A stretch of DNA of 41,109 nucleotides from CAZGOM01 sp964542875. GTDB taxonomy: Bacteria; Planctomycetota; Phycisphaerae; Phycisphaerales; Phycisphaeraceae. The notes under the pieces were generated by a model that did no database searches, was not told where the DNA came from, and worked only from the letters and a program-made list of their open reading frames with translations. Shown here one piece after another: positions 1-9,311 of this stretch. Location: the NCBI GenBank assembly GCA_964542875.1, contig CAZIWA010000040.1:1-41109 (forward strand), read 5' to 3'. Numbering within the stretch: position 1 is the first letter of the stretch; each line of letters begins with the position of its first letter. The position numbers and the translations under genes are program-made.

Positions 1-125
1 GAGCACCGGTTTATTGGTGGTGCGGGATTGGTGATTCGATTGGTGAGGGGGCTTGTGCGCGGCGTGGTGGGCCTCGAGGGCTCGGCCGCACCCTACTGCT
101 GCATCGCGGTATTACGAAGAGTGTG

Positions 126-2294
126 TTATTCGCTGTCGCGTTTGAAGGTGCGTTTTTTCTTTTGAGGGCGGGTGCCGGGAGCGCCGGGTTTGGATTTTTC
201 CGGCTGGGTGTCGGCGACAGTGATTTTGCCGGTGAGGGGCATGGCTTTGAAGCCTTTGAGTTTGTCACGAAGGATGGCGGCTTTTTCAAAGTCGAGGTTC
301 TGGGCGGCCTGAAGCATGGCGGCCTCGGTGTCGACGATGGCCTGCTGGACGTCGAGCTCGGCTTCGTCGGCCTTGATGGCTTCGGCGACCGTCCGGCGGG
401 CGCGGATTTCAAGCTCCATGGCTTGCCGGATGGCTTTTTTCACAGTCGTGGGAGTGATGCCGTTGGCGGTGTTGTAGGCGATTTGCTTTTCACGCCGACG
501 GTTGGTTTCGTCGATGGCGGACTTCATAGCAGGGGTGACTTCGTCCGCGTAAAGCACGACGGTGGAGTTGACGTTGCGGGCGGCGCGGCCGATCTGCTGG
601 ATGAGGCTGGTGGCACTGCGCAGGAAGCCTGCTTTGTCGGCGTCCATGATGGCGACGAGGGAGACTTCGGGAAGGTCGAGCCCTTCACGCAGAAGGTTAA
701 CGCCGATGAGGACATCAAACTCGCCCAGGCGCAGGTCACGAAGAATTTCGACGCGCTCAATGGTTTGAATTTCGCTGTGGAGGTAGCGGCACTTCATGCC
801 TTGATCGGAGAGGTAGGTGGCGAGGTCCTCGGAGAGTTTTTTGGTGAGGGTGGTGACGATGGTACGTTCACCCCGGGCGGTGCGTTCCTTGGCCATCTCG
901 TAGAGATCGGGCACCTGGCCGGCGGCGGGGCGGACCTCGATGACAGGATCGACAAGACCGGTGGGGCGGATGATCTGCTCGACGGCAATGCCGTCGGATT
1001 TTTCCAGTTCGTAGGGGCCGGGGGTGGCAGAGACGAAGATGACCTGGGGGAGAACTTTTTCGATTTCCTCAAAACGCATGGGGCGGTTGTCCATGGCGCT
1101 GGGGAGCCGGAAGCCGTGATCGACGAGGGTTTGCTTGCGGGCTTTGTCGCCTGCGAACATGGCGCGCATCTGGGGGAGGGTGACGTGGCTTTCGTCGATG
1201 ACGACGAGCCATCCGCCGTCGGAATGGGTGCGTTCGTCTTCAGGGGTGTATTCGACGTCATCGCGGGAACCGTCGGCATAGCCGCCTTGGTATGCGCCGG
1301 AGGTGGCGTCGGGGAAGTAGTCCATGAGGGTGTAGGGCTTTGCGCCGGGGGGGCGGCCGTCCATGTGCCGGCTGTAGTTTTCGATGCCCTGGCAGATGCC
1401 GGTTTCCTGAAGCATTTCCAGGTCGTACTTGGTGCGGGCGGCAAGGCGCTGGGCCTCCAGCAGTTTGCCTTCGGAGCGGAGCTGGATGAGACGGGCGTCG
1501 AGCTCGGCCTTGATGGAATCAACGGCGTGCTGGACCTGGTCCGCGGGCATGACGTGGTGGACGGTGGGGTAGATGAAGAGCTGTTGCTCGTCGCGCAGGA
1601 GTTCGCCGGAAGTGGGGTGGATGATGGAGAGCTGGTCGATGGAATCGCCAAAGAGCTCGATGCGGTAGGCGACTTCCTCGCCTGCGGGGAAGAGTTCGAC
1701 GACATCGCCACGGACGCGGAAGTTGCCGCGTTTGAATTCCATTTCGGCGCGGGTGTATTGGAGGTCCGAGAGCGCGCGAAGGAGGTCTTGCCGGGAGATT
1801 TCCTGGCCGCGGGTGATGGAGACGACGGATTTTTTATAGGCGTCGGGCGAGCCTAAGCCGAAGATGCAGGAGACGGAGGCGACGACGATGACGTCACTGC
1901 GCGAGACGAGCGCGGAAGTGGCGGCGAGGCGAAGACGGTCGAGGTCGTCGTTGCGAGAAGAGTCTTTTTCGATGTAGATGTCACGCTGAGGGATGTAGGC
2001 TTCGGGCTGGTAGTAGTCGTAATAGCTGACGAAATAGTTGACGGAGTTTTCGGGGAAGAGCTCTTTGAGTTCTTCATAGAGCTGGGCGGCGAGAGTTTTG
2101 TTGTGGCTGATGACGAGCGTGGGCTTTTTGTAGCGCTGGATGGTGTGGGCGATGGTGAAGGTTTTGCCGGTGCCGGTGGCGCCCAGAAGAGTTTGGTATT
2201 TGGTGCCCTGGCGAAGGCTGTGGACGAGCTGCTCGATGGCTTGGGGCTGGTCGCCTGCGGGCTTGAATTCGCTATGGATTTTGAAGTCGGTCAT
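126..2294 (-). CDS. uvrB: UvrABC excinuclease subunit B
   Basis: The product is the DNA-damage-verifying helicase-like subunit of nucleotide excision repair, which acts with UvrA and UvrC in the cytoplasm. The 722-residue protein has the Walker A motif GATGTGKT near residue 40. The beta-hairpin/YYDYYQPEAY segment follows, then motif II DESH, the SATPG motif, and helicase motifs V/VI (GVNLLREGLDLPE, QQIGRAARN). A C-terminal UVR domain (LDFEKAAILRDKLKGF) binds UvrC. The open frame extends 52 codons further upstream. I chose the ATG at 2294 because family homology starts there (MTDFKIHSEFKPAGDQPQAI). The protein is somewhat longer than the usual ~670 residues because of a basic Pro/Lys-rich tail after the UVR domain. 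The SDR gene lies upstream on the same strand, separated by a hairpin, so cotranscription is doubtful. Confidence 0.97.
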   Translation of the reverse strand: MTDFKIHSEFKPAGDQPQAIEQLVHSLRQGTKYQTLLGATGTGKTFTIAHTIQRYKKPTLVISHNKTLAAQLYEELKELFPENSVNYFVSYYDYYQPEAYIPQRDIYIEKDSSRNDDLDRLRLAATSALVSRSDVIVVASVSCIFGLGSPDAYKKSVVSITRGQEISRQDLLRALSDLQYTRAEMEFKRGNFRVRGDVVELFPAGEEVAYRIELFGDSIDQLSIIHPTSGELLRDEQQLFIYPTVHHVMPADQVQHAVDSIKAELDARLIQLRSEGKLLEAQRLAARTKYDLEMLQETGICQGIENYSRHMDGRPPGAKPYTLMDYFPDATSGAYQGGYADGSRDDVEYTPEDERTHSDGGWLVVIDESHVTLPQMRAMFAGDKARKQTLVDHGFRLPSAMDNRPMRFEEIEKVLPQVIFVSATPGPYELEKSDGIAVEQIIRPTGLVDPVIEVRPAAGQVPDLYEMAKERTARGERTIVTTLTKKLSEDLATYLSDQGMKCRYLHSEIQTIERVEILRDLRLGEFDVLIGVNLLREGLDLPEVSLVAIMDADKAGFLRSATSLIQQIGRAARNVNSTVVLYADEVTPAMKSAIDETNRRREKQIAYNTANGITPTTVKKAIRQAMELEIRARRTVAEAIKADEAELDVQQAIVDTEAAMLQAAQNLDFEKAAILRDKLKGFKAMPLTGKITVADTQPEKSKPGAPGTRPQKKKRTFKRDSE

Positions 2295-2454
2295 GTGAAG
2301 ATAAGGGAGTAAGTGAAAAGGGATGAGGAAAAAGTCAGAGGGAGGGAGGTTGGGGATTGGTTGGTGAAGATAGTTTAGGGATGAGAGTAAGGGTTTTGTG
2401 GGGGTATGGATGGAAATTTTTTGCCTGGGAGTTTCACATCGCAAGCCCAATGGG

Positions 2455-2483
2455 ACAGAGCACGGACTTGGGCCGTGCTCTGT
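2455..2483 (-). terminator. Hairpin downstream of the SDR gene
   Basis: An 11-bp perfect inverted repeat (ACAGAGCACGG and its complement) encloses a 7-base loop (ACTTGGG on the plus strand). It lies 20 bases past the SDR stop codon. It has no clear U-tract, so it may be an imperfect intrinsic terminator. The stem and loop resemble those at 10138 and 30885. Confidence 0.6.
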
Positions 2484-2502
2484 CGCGTGGATTGTGTTAG
2501 TT

Positions 2503-3273
2503 TTAGCGGAGGAAGCGGCCGCCGTTGATGTCGATCATGGCGCCGTTGATGAAGCTGGAGGCGTTGGAGGCAAGGTAGGTGACGGCCTGGGCGACTTCGT
2601 GAGCCTGGCCGTTGCGGGCCAGGGGGGTTTGCTTGCGGTAGTTTTCCATCGCCTCGGGGGTGGAGGCGACTTCGTGATGGCGGGTCTCGATGACGCCGGG
2701 CATGACGGAGTTTGTGCGGATGGCGGGGGCGAGTTCGCGGGCAAGGGTGTGGGTCATGACGTACATGCCGCCTTTGGCCATTCCGTAGGGCCCGGCGCCG
2801 TTTGCGCCGCCTGTCTGGACGCTGAGGGAGAGGATGTTGATGATTTTTCCGTTGCCGGTTTTGCGCAGGTGGGGGATGGCGCGCTTGGTGACCAGGAAGG
2901 TGCTGGTGAGGTTGACGTCGAGGGTTTTCTTAAAGAGCTCAAGTGTGCAGTCTTCGACTTTTGAGCGGTCAAGAAGCGCGCCGGCGTTGTTGACGAGGAT
3001 GTCGAGGCGGCCAGCTTTTTCGGTGAGGCGATCGACGATGGAATTTGCGAGGTCCTCGCGGGTGAGATCGGCCTGAAGGATGATGCCGTCGGAGCCGGCT
3101 TTGCGGACGAGATCAAGGGTTTCTTCAGCGCCTTTGACGGAGGAGTGGCAGTGGATGCCGATGAAAGCGCCTTGCTTGGCCATTTCGACGGCGCAGGACT
3201 GACCGATGCCGACGCCGGCGCCGGTGACGAGTGCGACATTGCCTTGGAGGGAATAGGGGTTGGAATTGCTCAT
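2503..3273 (-). CDS. Short-chain dehydrogenase/reductase (classical SDR, FabG-like)
   Basis: This is an NAD(P)-dependent oxidoreductase of the classical SDR family, 256 residues, which is the usual length. The cofactor motif TGAGVGIG is at residues 17-24, NNAG at 95-98, and the catalytic Tyr163/Lys167 in YGMAK, with Ser149 or Ser151 as the probable third catalytic residue. The C-terminus (INGAMIDINGGRFLR) is typical of the glucose-dehydrogenase/3-oxoacyl-ACP reductase branch. The substrate cannot be told from sequence. The gene stands alone: folC is divergent upstream, and uvrB follows on the same strand beyond a hairpin. The start at 3273 fits the normal SDR N-terminus. Confidence 0.93.
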   Translation of the reverse strand: MSNSNPYSLQGNVALVTGAGVGIGQSCAVEMAKQGAFIGIHCHSSVKGAEETLDLVRKAGSDGIILQADLTREDLANSIVDRLTEKAGRLDILVNNAGALLDRSKVEDCTLELFKKTLDVNLTSTFLVTKRAIPHLRKTGNGKIINILSLSVQTGGANGAGPYGMAKGGMYVMTHTLARELAPAIRTNSVMPGVIETRHHEVASTPEAMENYRKQTPLARNGQAHEVAQAVTYLASNASSFINGAMIDINGGRFLR

Positions 3274-3357
3274 GGTTGGACCTTTGGAAATAGAGTTTTG
3301 TGCTTGAAGGACAGGGTATCACGAAGAAGGAAGAAGAGGCTAGGGGCCGGGGTCCAG

Positions 3358-3374
3358 GGTCTGGTCGGAGAGAG
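3358..3374. repeat. Short dispersed intergenic repeat, copy 1 (GGTCTGGTC core)
   Basis: The core GGTCTGGTCGGAGAGAG recurs with few changes in two other intergenic regions of this window, at 13002 and 31677. It lies in the 313-base gap between the divergent SDR and folC genes. Apart from the folC promoter, nothing else is recognisable in that gap. Confidence 0.45.
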
Positions 3375-3549
3375 AATCCAATGGCGTTGGGGTGCTGGGT
3401 TCGGGGTTCCGGGTGCGGGAAGATTGAAGAGGGAGAACTGGCGGGTATTTTGTTGTAGACAGTGGAGAGGCAGGGTTGGAATTGGGTGTTTTGGAATGTG
3501 GTGGAGGGATTTGTAAGTGGTTGATATTGCGAAAGTTGTAATCAATTGT

Positions 3550-3578
3550 TTGACTGGGTTTTAATATTTGGGTAGAAT
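3550..3578 (+). promoter_or_regulatory. Sigma70-type promoter of folC
   Basis: TTGACT (3550-3555), a 17-base spacer and TAGAAT (3573-3578) are each 5 of 6 matches to the sigma70 consensus. The expected transcription start is about 3584-3586, within three bases of the folC ATG at 3587. This predicts a leaderless or nearly leaderless mRNA. Confidence 0.6.
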
Positions 3579-3586
3579 GATGGACT

Positions 3587-5116
3587 ATGCCTAATGAAGC
3601 CGTTAAAAAGAAGCGTCCTGTTTCTAAGCTTGGTAAACCCTCTCCTGCGAAAACTTCAACTGCTGAAACCAGTTCTGCAAAGTCAGGCGATTCCGTCGCC
3701 GGCAAGCGCGTGACGGGCGGCAAAAGCGGCACCGGCAAGGGTGGCGCGACCAATCAGATCAATAACTATCAGGGCGCTCTGCGCTGGCTCTATTCCCACA
3801 TGGACCATGAGCGGCTCCGGATCGTGCATTACGACGATAAGAGCTTCAGCCTGGCGCGCATGCACAGCGCGCTGGAACACCTGGGCAATCCGCATCGGGA
3901 GATCAAGACGGTTCAGATCGCCGGCACCAAGGGCAAGGGCTCCACGTGCGCGATGCTGGCCAGCATGATGCAGTACTCGGGTTACACGGTGGGGCTGTAC
4001 ACCAGCCCGCACCTGGTGGACATCCGTGAGCGCATTCAGATCAACGGCGAAATGATCAATCAGCAGGACCTGACGGAGCTGTTCCGGCAAGTGGCGGCAG
4101 CGGAAGAGAAGATGGGCGAACCGCTCACTTTCTTTGAAATCCTGACGGTGGCTGCGCTCAAGTATTACGCTGACCAGGCCGTGGATATCGCGGTGCTGGA
4201 GACGGGGTTGGGCGGTCGTCTGGACTCCGTGACCGCGGTGACGCCGCTGGTGTGCGGGTTGACGGGCATCAGCTACGACCACATGAATATCCTTGGCAAA
4301 GAGCTGCCTCAGATCGCGCTTGAAAAAGCGGGGATCATGAAGGAAGGCGTGCCTGTGATCAGCATCGAGCAGGACCCGGTGGTGGCGAAGGTCTTCGACG
4401 ACCACGCGCTGGCGACGGGCACGACCGTGGAATACACGGGCAAGCAGATCGACTTCAGCTACCGTTTTGAAGCCAACCGGGAACTGGGCCCGCACACCCG
4501 GGTTTGCATCACCACGGCAACGAGCCGCTGGGAGCACTTGCCGGTCCCGCTTCGCGGCGAGCACCAGGCGCACAACTGCGGGCTTGCGCTTTCGATTCTC
4601 GACAAGCTCAAAGCGCATGGGTTCACATTCCCGGAAGAGAAGGTTGTCGCCGGTTTGAGTGCGACGAAGATTTCCGGCCGGATGGAACAGATCTGGTCCA
4701 GCCCGCGGGTGATGGTGGACGGCGCGCACAACGCGGCATCCATCCAGGCGCTGATCCGCGCATTGGGCGCACACGTGGCGTACGACTCCTTGGTGGTGAT
4801 CTTCGGCTGCTGCCAGGACAAGGACACGCTGGGCATGCTCAAGCAGCTTGCCCTGGGCGCAGACAAAGTGATCTTCACCAAGGCGAAGAACAACCCGCGC
4901 GCAACGGAACCGGAAGATCTGCTGAGCAAGTTCAACGATCTTTCAGGCAAGATGGCACAGAATGCAGGATCGTTTGAAGACGCCTTGAAGGTGGCGGCAC
5001 GCGCGGTGAGCAGGGAAGACCTGATCATCGTGACGGGCAGCTTCTACCTGGTGGGCGAAGCCAAGCGGTACTTTACGGAACTGGCTGTTCAGAAGAAGCT
5101 TCTGAAACGGGCCTGA
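3587..5116 (+). CDS. folC: Bifunctional folylpolyglutamate synthase/dihydrofolate synthase
   Basis: A Mur-ligase-family cytoplasmic enzyme that adds glutamate to dihydropteroate and folates, using ATP. The P-loop GTKGKGST is at residues 113-120. Downstream are the family signatures YTSPHLVDIRERIQI, ETGLGGRLDSVTAV, SYDHMNILGKELPQIALEKAGI and the C-terminal-domain motif DGAHNAAS. At 509 residues it is longer than the usual ~430. The excess is an N-terminal Lys/Ser/Thr/Gly-rich stretch of about 55 residues before homology begins, a region that could be a disordered tail. No Shine-Dalgarno precedes the ATG, but a strong promoter sits right against it, which supports this start in a leaderless mRNA. 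A later in-frame start is the alternative. A strong terminator follows, so the gene is monocistronic. Confidence 0.95.
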   Translation: MPNEAVKKKRPVSKLGKPSPAKTSTAETSSAKSGDSVAGKRVTGGKSGTGKGGATNQINNYQGALRWLYSHMDHERLRIVHYDDKSFSLARMHSALEHLGNPHREIKTVQIAGTKGKGSTCAMLASMMQYSGYTVGLYTSPHLVDIRERIQINGEMINQQDLTELFRQVAAAEEKMGEPLTFFEILTVAALKYYADQAVDIAVLETGLGGRLDSVTAVTPLVCGLTGISYDHMNILGKELPQIALEKAGIMKEGVPVISIEQDPVVAKVFDDHALATGTTVEYTGKQIDFSYRFEANRELGPHTRVCITTATSRWEHLPVPLRGEHQAHNCGLALSILDKLKAHGFTFPEEKVVAGLSATKISGRMEQIWSSPRVMVDGAHNAASIQALIRALGAHVAYDSLVVIFGCCQDKDTLGMLKQLALGADKVIFTKAKNNPRATEPEDLLSKFNDLSGKMAQNAGSFEDALKVAARAVSREDLIIVTGSFYLVGEAKRYFTELAVQKKLLKRA

Positions 5117-5141
5117 GTGAAGTAGAAATAGAAGTGAATGG

Positions 5142-5175
5142 CACGTCGGTGTTTTAGAACACCGGCGTGTTTTTT
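5142..5175 (+). terminator. Rho-independent terminator of folC
   Basis: A 12-bp stem (CACGTCGGTGTT paired with AACACCGGCGTG, one G-U pair) with a TTAG loop is followed by six T residues. It begins 25 bases after the folC stop codon. Confidence 0.9.
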
Positions 5176-5591
5176 ATTGTGGGGTGGTGGTTGGGAAGGG
5201 AAGCATTTTTGATTGGGATCAAGAGGGTCGGGGATGATTAAGGGGATCAGAGCAAAGAGAATTTTGGCAAGGCAGGCGAGATTTTGAAGAGGCATCAACA
5301 AAAGAAGGCAAGAGTGCCGATCGGGAAAGTGGGATTTCAGGGGCGTGTTTGCTGGAGTTCAGGGTTATGGATGATCCGAAGGGTCTTTTTGTTTCCGCCG
5401 GGGACCGATGCGGATAAATGATGTGTCATGATGATGAGATCAACCTAGGTCTTTAAGGTTTTTGAAAGTCATTTGCTTATTCTGAAATTCAAGGAACAAT
5501 CGGGGTGGTGACGGTGTCTATTTATTGACTTGTCAGATGTGTGAAGCGTCCATGTTCTGGATGGTGTTACCGCAGAAAGCGAGACTTGCCC
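5176..5591. other. Intergenic region without recognised genes
   Basis: About 415 bases between the folC terminator and the secreted protein. TTGACT at 5526 and TTGCTT near 5471 could be -35 boxes, but neither has a good -10 at the right distance. No convincing ORF, RNA or repeat was seen. Confidence 0.4.
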
Positions 5592-8500
5592 ATGGGATAC
5601 GTCAGAAGCAATACGGGGAACTGGGTGGGGCGGATGGGGCTGGTGGTGATGGCGGTGGCTGTGGTGGTGATGGCGTGCGGTTCCATGGCGCATGCGCAAC
5701 GGGCGAAGGACGGTCTTAAGCGGGTGACCCTGCGGGTAAAGGTGGCGATGGTGGAGCCGGCGCAGCCGGTGTACATCGCGATGCAATGGGGTGGGCGGGG
5801 GCTGGGCGGGGATGTTTCCACGGTTCCGCTGCAGTTGATGGAGCCGGCTAAGGCGAAGCTGATGCCGGGGGCGGATGTGAAGAGCAGCAAGAGTGACGGG
5901 TTTGATCTGCCTCACGAGTTGGGGGCGGACCCGGCGGCGATGGATACGGTGAAAGATCCGTCGACGGGGAAGGTGTATCTGAAACCGAATGTGTGGAGCC
6001 GGTCCAACTCGATGGCGGGAGTGACAACGGGGTTTCTGGAGTTTTTTCTGGAGGGGAAAGAAAAGCCTGTCCAAAAGATGGTGCTGGAACTGGAGTTCAG
6101 CGTTGACGGCAAAGTGGTGAAGACGATCAAAGAGAAGGCCGATGCGGGCAATCGGATCACGATCGATATGGGCAGCGGAGACCCGGGCCTGCCGGCGTGG
6201 GCAGAGGCGACCGTGGGTATCTCTGAATACGCAGAGAGACGGGCGCAGAAGCTGGAAGCGCTGCCCTGGGCGGGGTTTCAAATTCCCCGGCTGGTGACGG
6301 TGCTGACGGACTGCGGCGGGTGGGGCGGGCGGCATACCAATACGGATATTTTGAAAGCCGAAGCCCGGGTGCTGAGCCAGCTTGGCGTGAACTCCCTGCG
6401 CGCGGGGTGGGACATCATGCCGAAATACATGAAGGAGATCCCGGCATCGGCGGATCGATTCGGCCGGTCGGTGGAAACGCATTCACACGGGAATCCGGTG
6501 ATCTCGGTGAATGTAGATCGCAAGACGGGGAAGGTGGTGGGGGTGCCGCCTGGCGCGGGGTGCCCGTGGGCGCCGGGGATCAATGAGCGGTCCAAGGCAT
6601 CGGCGGAAGAAGTGGTGAAGAAAATGTCGGGCTACAGCGAGCAGCAGGAAGTGTGGGCGCTGACGATCGACGAGATCGGGTCGATTTTCAATGGGGCCGC
6701 GGAAGGCAAAGCGCATATGTCGGTCTGCCCGGACTGCCAGAAGGCGTTTAAGGAATGGATGCAGAAGAAGGGATTTAAGCCGGCGGATTTTGATTGCGCT
6801 TCGTGGGATGAGGTGAAGAACATCGCGTACCCCAATGCCCGGTCGTGGCATGAGGTGGATGCGGAAGAAAAGAAGGCTTATCGCGACAAGCTGGACGCGT
6901 TGCCGGGCGTGAAGAACAACAACCCGATGATTTCGCTGAAGAAGAACGATGACCTGGAAGCGGTGACGCTGATACCTCCGCCGAAGGAGACGAAGGGCAA
7001 AGCGCCGGCGAAGGGGGGCGGTGGGGCTGCGGGTGCGCCGGAGGTGGACCTGGACGATAAAGAAGCGGAAACCGCGCCTGACCTGGAGCATGAAAAGACG
7101 ACATCCACAGAACCGATGTCGCCGGGGAAGAAGCGGCTTTTGTATTGGTCGCACCAGTTCAATAACTACAGCACCGGGCATGTGTTTTCACAGCTTCGCC
7201 AGGCGGTGGACGCGCATAACAAGGCCAAGCAGACCGCGATGGACAAGGGCGACGCCACAAGCGAAGTGGCCAAGCAGCCGTTCATCTACACCTTCGCGCT
7301 GCGCGGGAATACGTTCCTGATGGGCGATGCGACGCTGGACTTTTTCGACTTCTACCGCGAAGCCGACAACGCGATGGTGTACGAAACCTCCAACCGGGAT
7401 GCCCGGGTCTGGCAGTGGGACAGCTACCTGTGCGATGTGGGGCGGTCGCTTCAGATCAACATGGATAAGAAGTTTGGAGTGTATGTGAAGCCGCATCGCG
7501 GGGCACCGGTGCAGCGGGTGCTGGCGGCGATTTCCCGCGGGGCAACGTTTGTGTTTCTGTACACGTATGGGCCTGACTACAGCAAGGGGGATAGCTTTTC
7601 ATCCAGCGAGTATCACCTGACCAACACCAGCAAAGCGATGCACCTGGCAGGGAAGTCCGAAGAGCTGATCGTGGGCGCGAAATTCTCCAAGCCGGTGGAG
7701 GTGGCGGTGGTGAGAAGCTCAACGCCCAACTCCGCAGAGTGGGAGGACGGCAAGTGGGTTTATGCGGCGCTGCAACACAGCCACGTGCCGGTGGACGCGC
7801 TGGACCAGGTGATGCTGACGACCAACGATTTGTCGAAATACAAGGCGATCTATGTGACCGGCGGAATGATCTACCGGGATGCGGCGCTGGCGCTTAAAAA
7901 GTACGTGGAGCAAGGGGGCGTGCTGTATACGGGCGCGGGCGGATTGGCCAATGATGAGGCGGGGCAGCCGATCGCGGAAATGGAAGAACTATTGGGCGTG
8001 CAGGGCCGTACGCCTGCGAAGCTGTGGGTGGGTGGGATCCGGCGTTATGGCGCGACGGGGCTGGGGACTTTCGCATCCTTTGGCAAGGTGCCCGATGGGC
8101 TTGGGGAGATCGAGACGAGCCAGGGCAAGCTTTCATCCGTGGTGGGGTATGAGCCGATCAAGGTCCGGCCGACGGCGACGGTGGCGGCGAAGTTTGCGGA
8201 TGGAAGCCCGGCATTGGTGGTGAACAGCATGGGCAAGGGGAAGGCGTATCTGTCGGCGGTGTATTCCGGGCTGGAGTATGCGGCGAAGGTGCATCGCGGC
8301 GACTTTGACATGAACCAGGATTTTGAGGCCGGCAAGCGGGCATGGGTGACGGCGCCGATCGCGGGGCGGGTGAAGCCACCTGTGGAGGTGTCGGTGCCGA
8401 TCGTGGAAGCGGTTTCGCTGGTGCAGGAGAAGACGGGTAAGCGGTCTGTTTGCCTGATGAACTGGGGGTATGGGAACAACAAGCGGATCGTGCCGCAGGA

Positions 8501-8651
8501 GAATGTGAAGGTGACGATTGCCGATGGGAAGGGGGTTTCTCGGGTGCTTTCGAGCTGGTCAGGCAAGCCGCTGGAGATGGAGAAGAAGGGGGATGCGGTG
8601 GTGGTGACGATTCCGCTGCTGGAGGAGGGGGATGTGCTGGTGATTGAATGA
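5592..8651 (+). CDS. Secreted glycosidase-like protein, TIM-barrel plus glutamine-amidotransferase-like domain (paralogue of the 18766 gene)
   Basis: A large exported protein of 1019 residues whose activity I cannot name. The N-terminus has a signal peptide (hydrophobic core LVVMAVAVVVMACGS, cleavage likely after AHA; VMAC could also act as a lipobox). A beta-rich region runs to about residue 230. A probable TIM barrel follows, starting near VTVLTDCGGWGG. It carries the motif TIDEIG, with Glu361 a candidate catalytic acid. A Gly/Pro/Lys/Glu-rich linker (about 460-510) precedes LLYWSHQF. A flavodoxin/GATase-like domain (about 695-800; YKAIYVTGGMIYRD and EQGGVLYTGAGG) resembles the trimerisation domain of GH42-type beta-galactosidases. 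A C-terminal beta domain ends the protein. I chose the ATG at 5592 because the signal peptide follows it directly; the frame is open from a GTG at 5541. A glycan-degrading role is inferred, not shown. Confidence 0.8.
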   Translation: MGYVRSNTGNWVGRMGLVVMAVAVVVMACGSMAHAQRAKDGLKRVTLRVKVAMVEPAQPVYIAMQWGGRGLGGDVSTVPLQLMEPAKAKLMPGADVKSSKSDGFDLPHELGADPAAMDTVKDPSTGKVYLKPNVWSRSNSMAGVTTGFLEFFLEGKEKPVQKMVLELEFSVDGKVVKTIKEKADAGNRITIDMGSGDPGLPAWAEATVGISEYAERRAQKLEALPWAGFQIPRLVTVLTDCGGWGGRHTNTDILKAEARVLSQLGVNSLRAGWDIMPKYMKEIPASADRFGRSVETHSHGNPVISVNVDRKTGKVVGVPPGAGCPWAPGINERSKASAEEVVKKMSGYSEQQEVWALTIDEIGSIFNGAAEGKAHMSVCPDCQKAFKEWMQKKGFKPADFDCASWDEVKNIAYPNARSWHEVDAEEKKAYRDKLDALPGVKNNNPMISLKKNDDLEAVTLIPPPKETKGKAPAKGGGGAAGAPEVDLDDKEAETAPDLEHEKTTSTEPMSPGKKRLLYWSHQFNNYSTGHVFSQLRQAVDAHNKAKQTAMDKGDATSEVAKQPFIYTFALRGNTFLMGDATLDFFDFYREADNAMVYETSNRDARVWQWDSYLCDVGRSLQINMDKKFGVYVKPHRGAPVQRVLAAISRGATFVFLYTYGPDYSKGDSFSSSEYHLTNTSKAMHLAGKSEELIVGAKFSKPVEVAVVRSSTPNSAEWEDGKWVYAALQHSHVPVDALDQVMLTTNDLSKYKAIYVTGGMIYRDAALALKKYVEQGGVLYTGAGGLANDEAGQPIAEMEELLGVQGRTPAKLWVGGIRRYGATGLGTFASFGKVPDGLGEIETSQGKLSSVVGYEPIKVRPTATVAAKFADGSPALVVNSMGKGKAYLSAVYSGLEYAAKVHRGDFDMNQDFEAGKRAWVTAPIAGRVKPPVEVSVPIVEAVSLVQEKTGKRSVCLMNWGYGNNKRIVPQENVKVTIADGKGVSRVLSSWSGKPLEMEKKGDAVVVTIPLLEEGDVLVIE

Positions 8652-8657
8652 GGGAAG

Positions 8658-8690
8658 AAAGGTACAAGGTAAAAGGGACAAGGTACAAGG
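8658..8690. repeat. Short direct repeat between convergent genes
   Basis: AGGTACAAGG occurs twice (8660-8669 and 8681-8690), separated by a related purine-rich segment. It lies between the stop codons of the secreted protein and the NfeD-like gene. Origin and role are unknown. Confidence 0.4.
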
Positions 8691-8718
8691 CAGATCAATT
8701 GTTGATGGGAGCGGGGTT

Positions 8719-9225
8719 TTAGGCTTCCTGGACTTTGGTTTGCATGCCGTCGACAGCGGTGACACGGATGGGGGTGCCGGCGGAGATGAAGCCGGATTCG
8801 GAGAGGCATTCGATACGTTTACCGTCGATTTTGCAGAAGCCGCCCGGCTTGAGGTCGGTGAGGGCCTGGCCCTGGAGGCCGATGAGGTATTCACGTTCGG
8901 CGGCGGCGTCCCCGCCTGCGGTGCCTTGCTGGGCGTGCATGCCGGGCTCTTTGGTGTGGAGGGCCATGAATTGGGCCATCGGGCTTTGCGGCCAGTAATA
9001 GAGGCCGATGGTGAGCATCACGGGGATGAGCGCGACGACGACGATCGCGCTGACAAGGCCGAGCTGGGTGTTGACCTTGAACATGAACACGACGCCGGTG
9101 ATGAGGCAAAAAGCGGCGCAGATGGCCAGAAGCCCGGAGGTGGGGAGGAATTGCTCGAGCACGAAGAAAATGATCCCCAGGCCGATGAGGAGGACGCCGA
9201 GGATGATCATGAAGTCGCTGGTCAT
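8719..9225 (-). CDS. NfeD-like integral membrane protein
   Basis: A 168-residue protein with three hydrophobic segments (about residues 5-25, 30-50 and 57-80). They are followed by a soluble C-terminal beta domain of the NfeD OB-fold type (LIGLQGQALTDLKPGGFCKIDGKRI...GTPIRV). NfeD family members partner with stomatin/flotillin-like proteins in membrane quality control. Here only the short form is present (no ClpP-like protease part), and no stomatin gene is adjacent. It is convergent with the secreted protein upstream and divergent from the lipoprotein gene, with 86 bases between. Confidence 0.8.
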   Translation of the reverse strand: MTSDFMIILGVLLIGLGIIFFVLEQFLPTSGLLAICAAFCLITGVVFMFKVNTQLGLVSAIVVVALIPVMLTIGLYYWPQSPMAQFMALHTKEPGMHAQQGTAGGDAAAEREYLIGLQGQALTDLKPGGFCKIDGKRIECLSESGFISAGTPIRVTAVDGMQTKVQEA

Positions 9226-9311
9226 GGCGATGGGATTATAGGGGAAGGGGAAGCTATCGATGGTTCAAATTCAAAAGAGTAGACTCAAGTCCTGTTTATT
9301 GAAGAATTCAA

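Noticed and set aside
123..1856. Long open frame (577 codons) opposite uvrB
   Set aside because: It is antisense to a certain uvrB and its Gly/Asp/Val-rich translation is the usual shadow of a high-GC gene.
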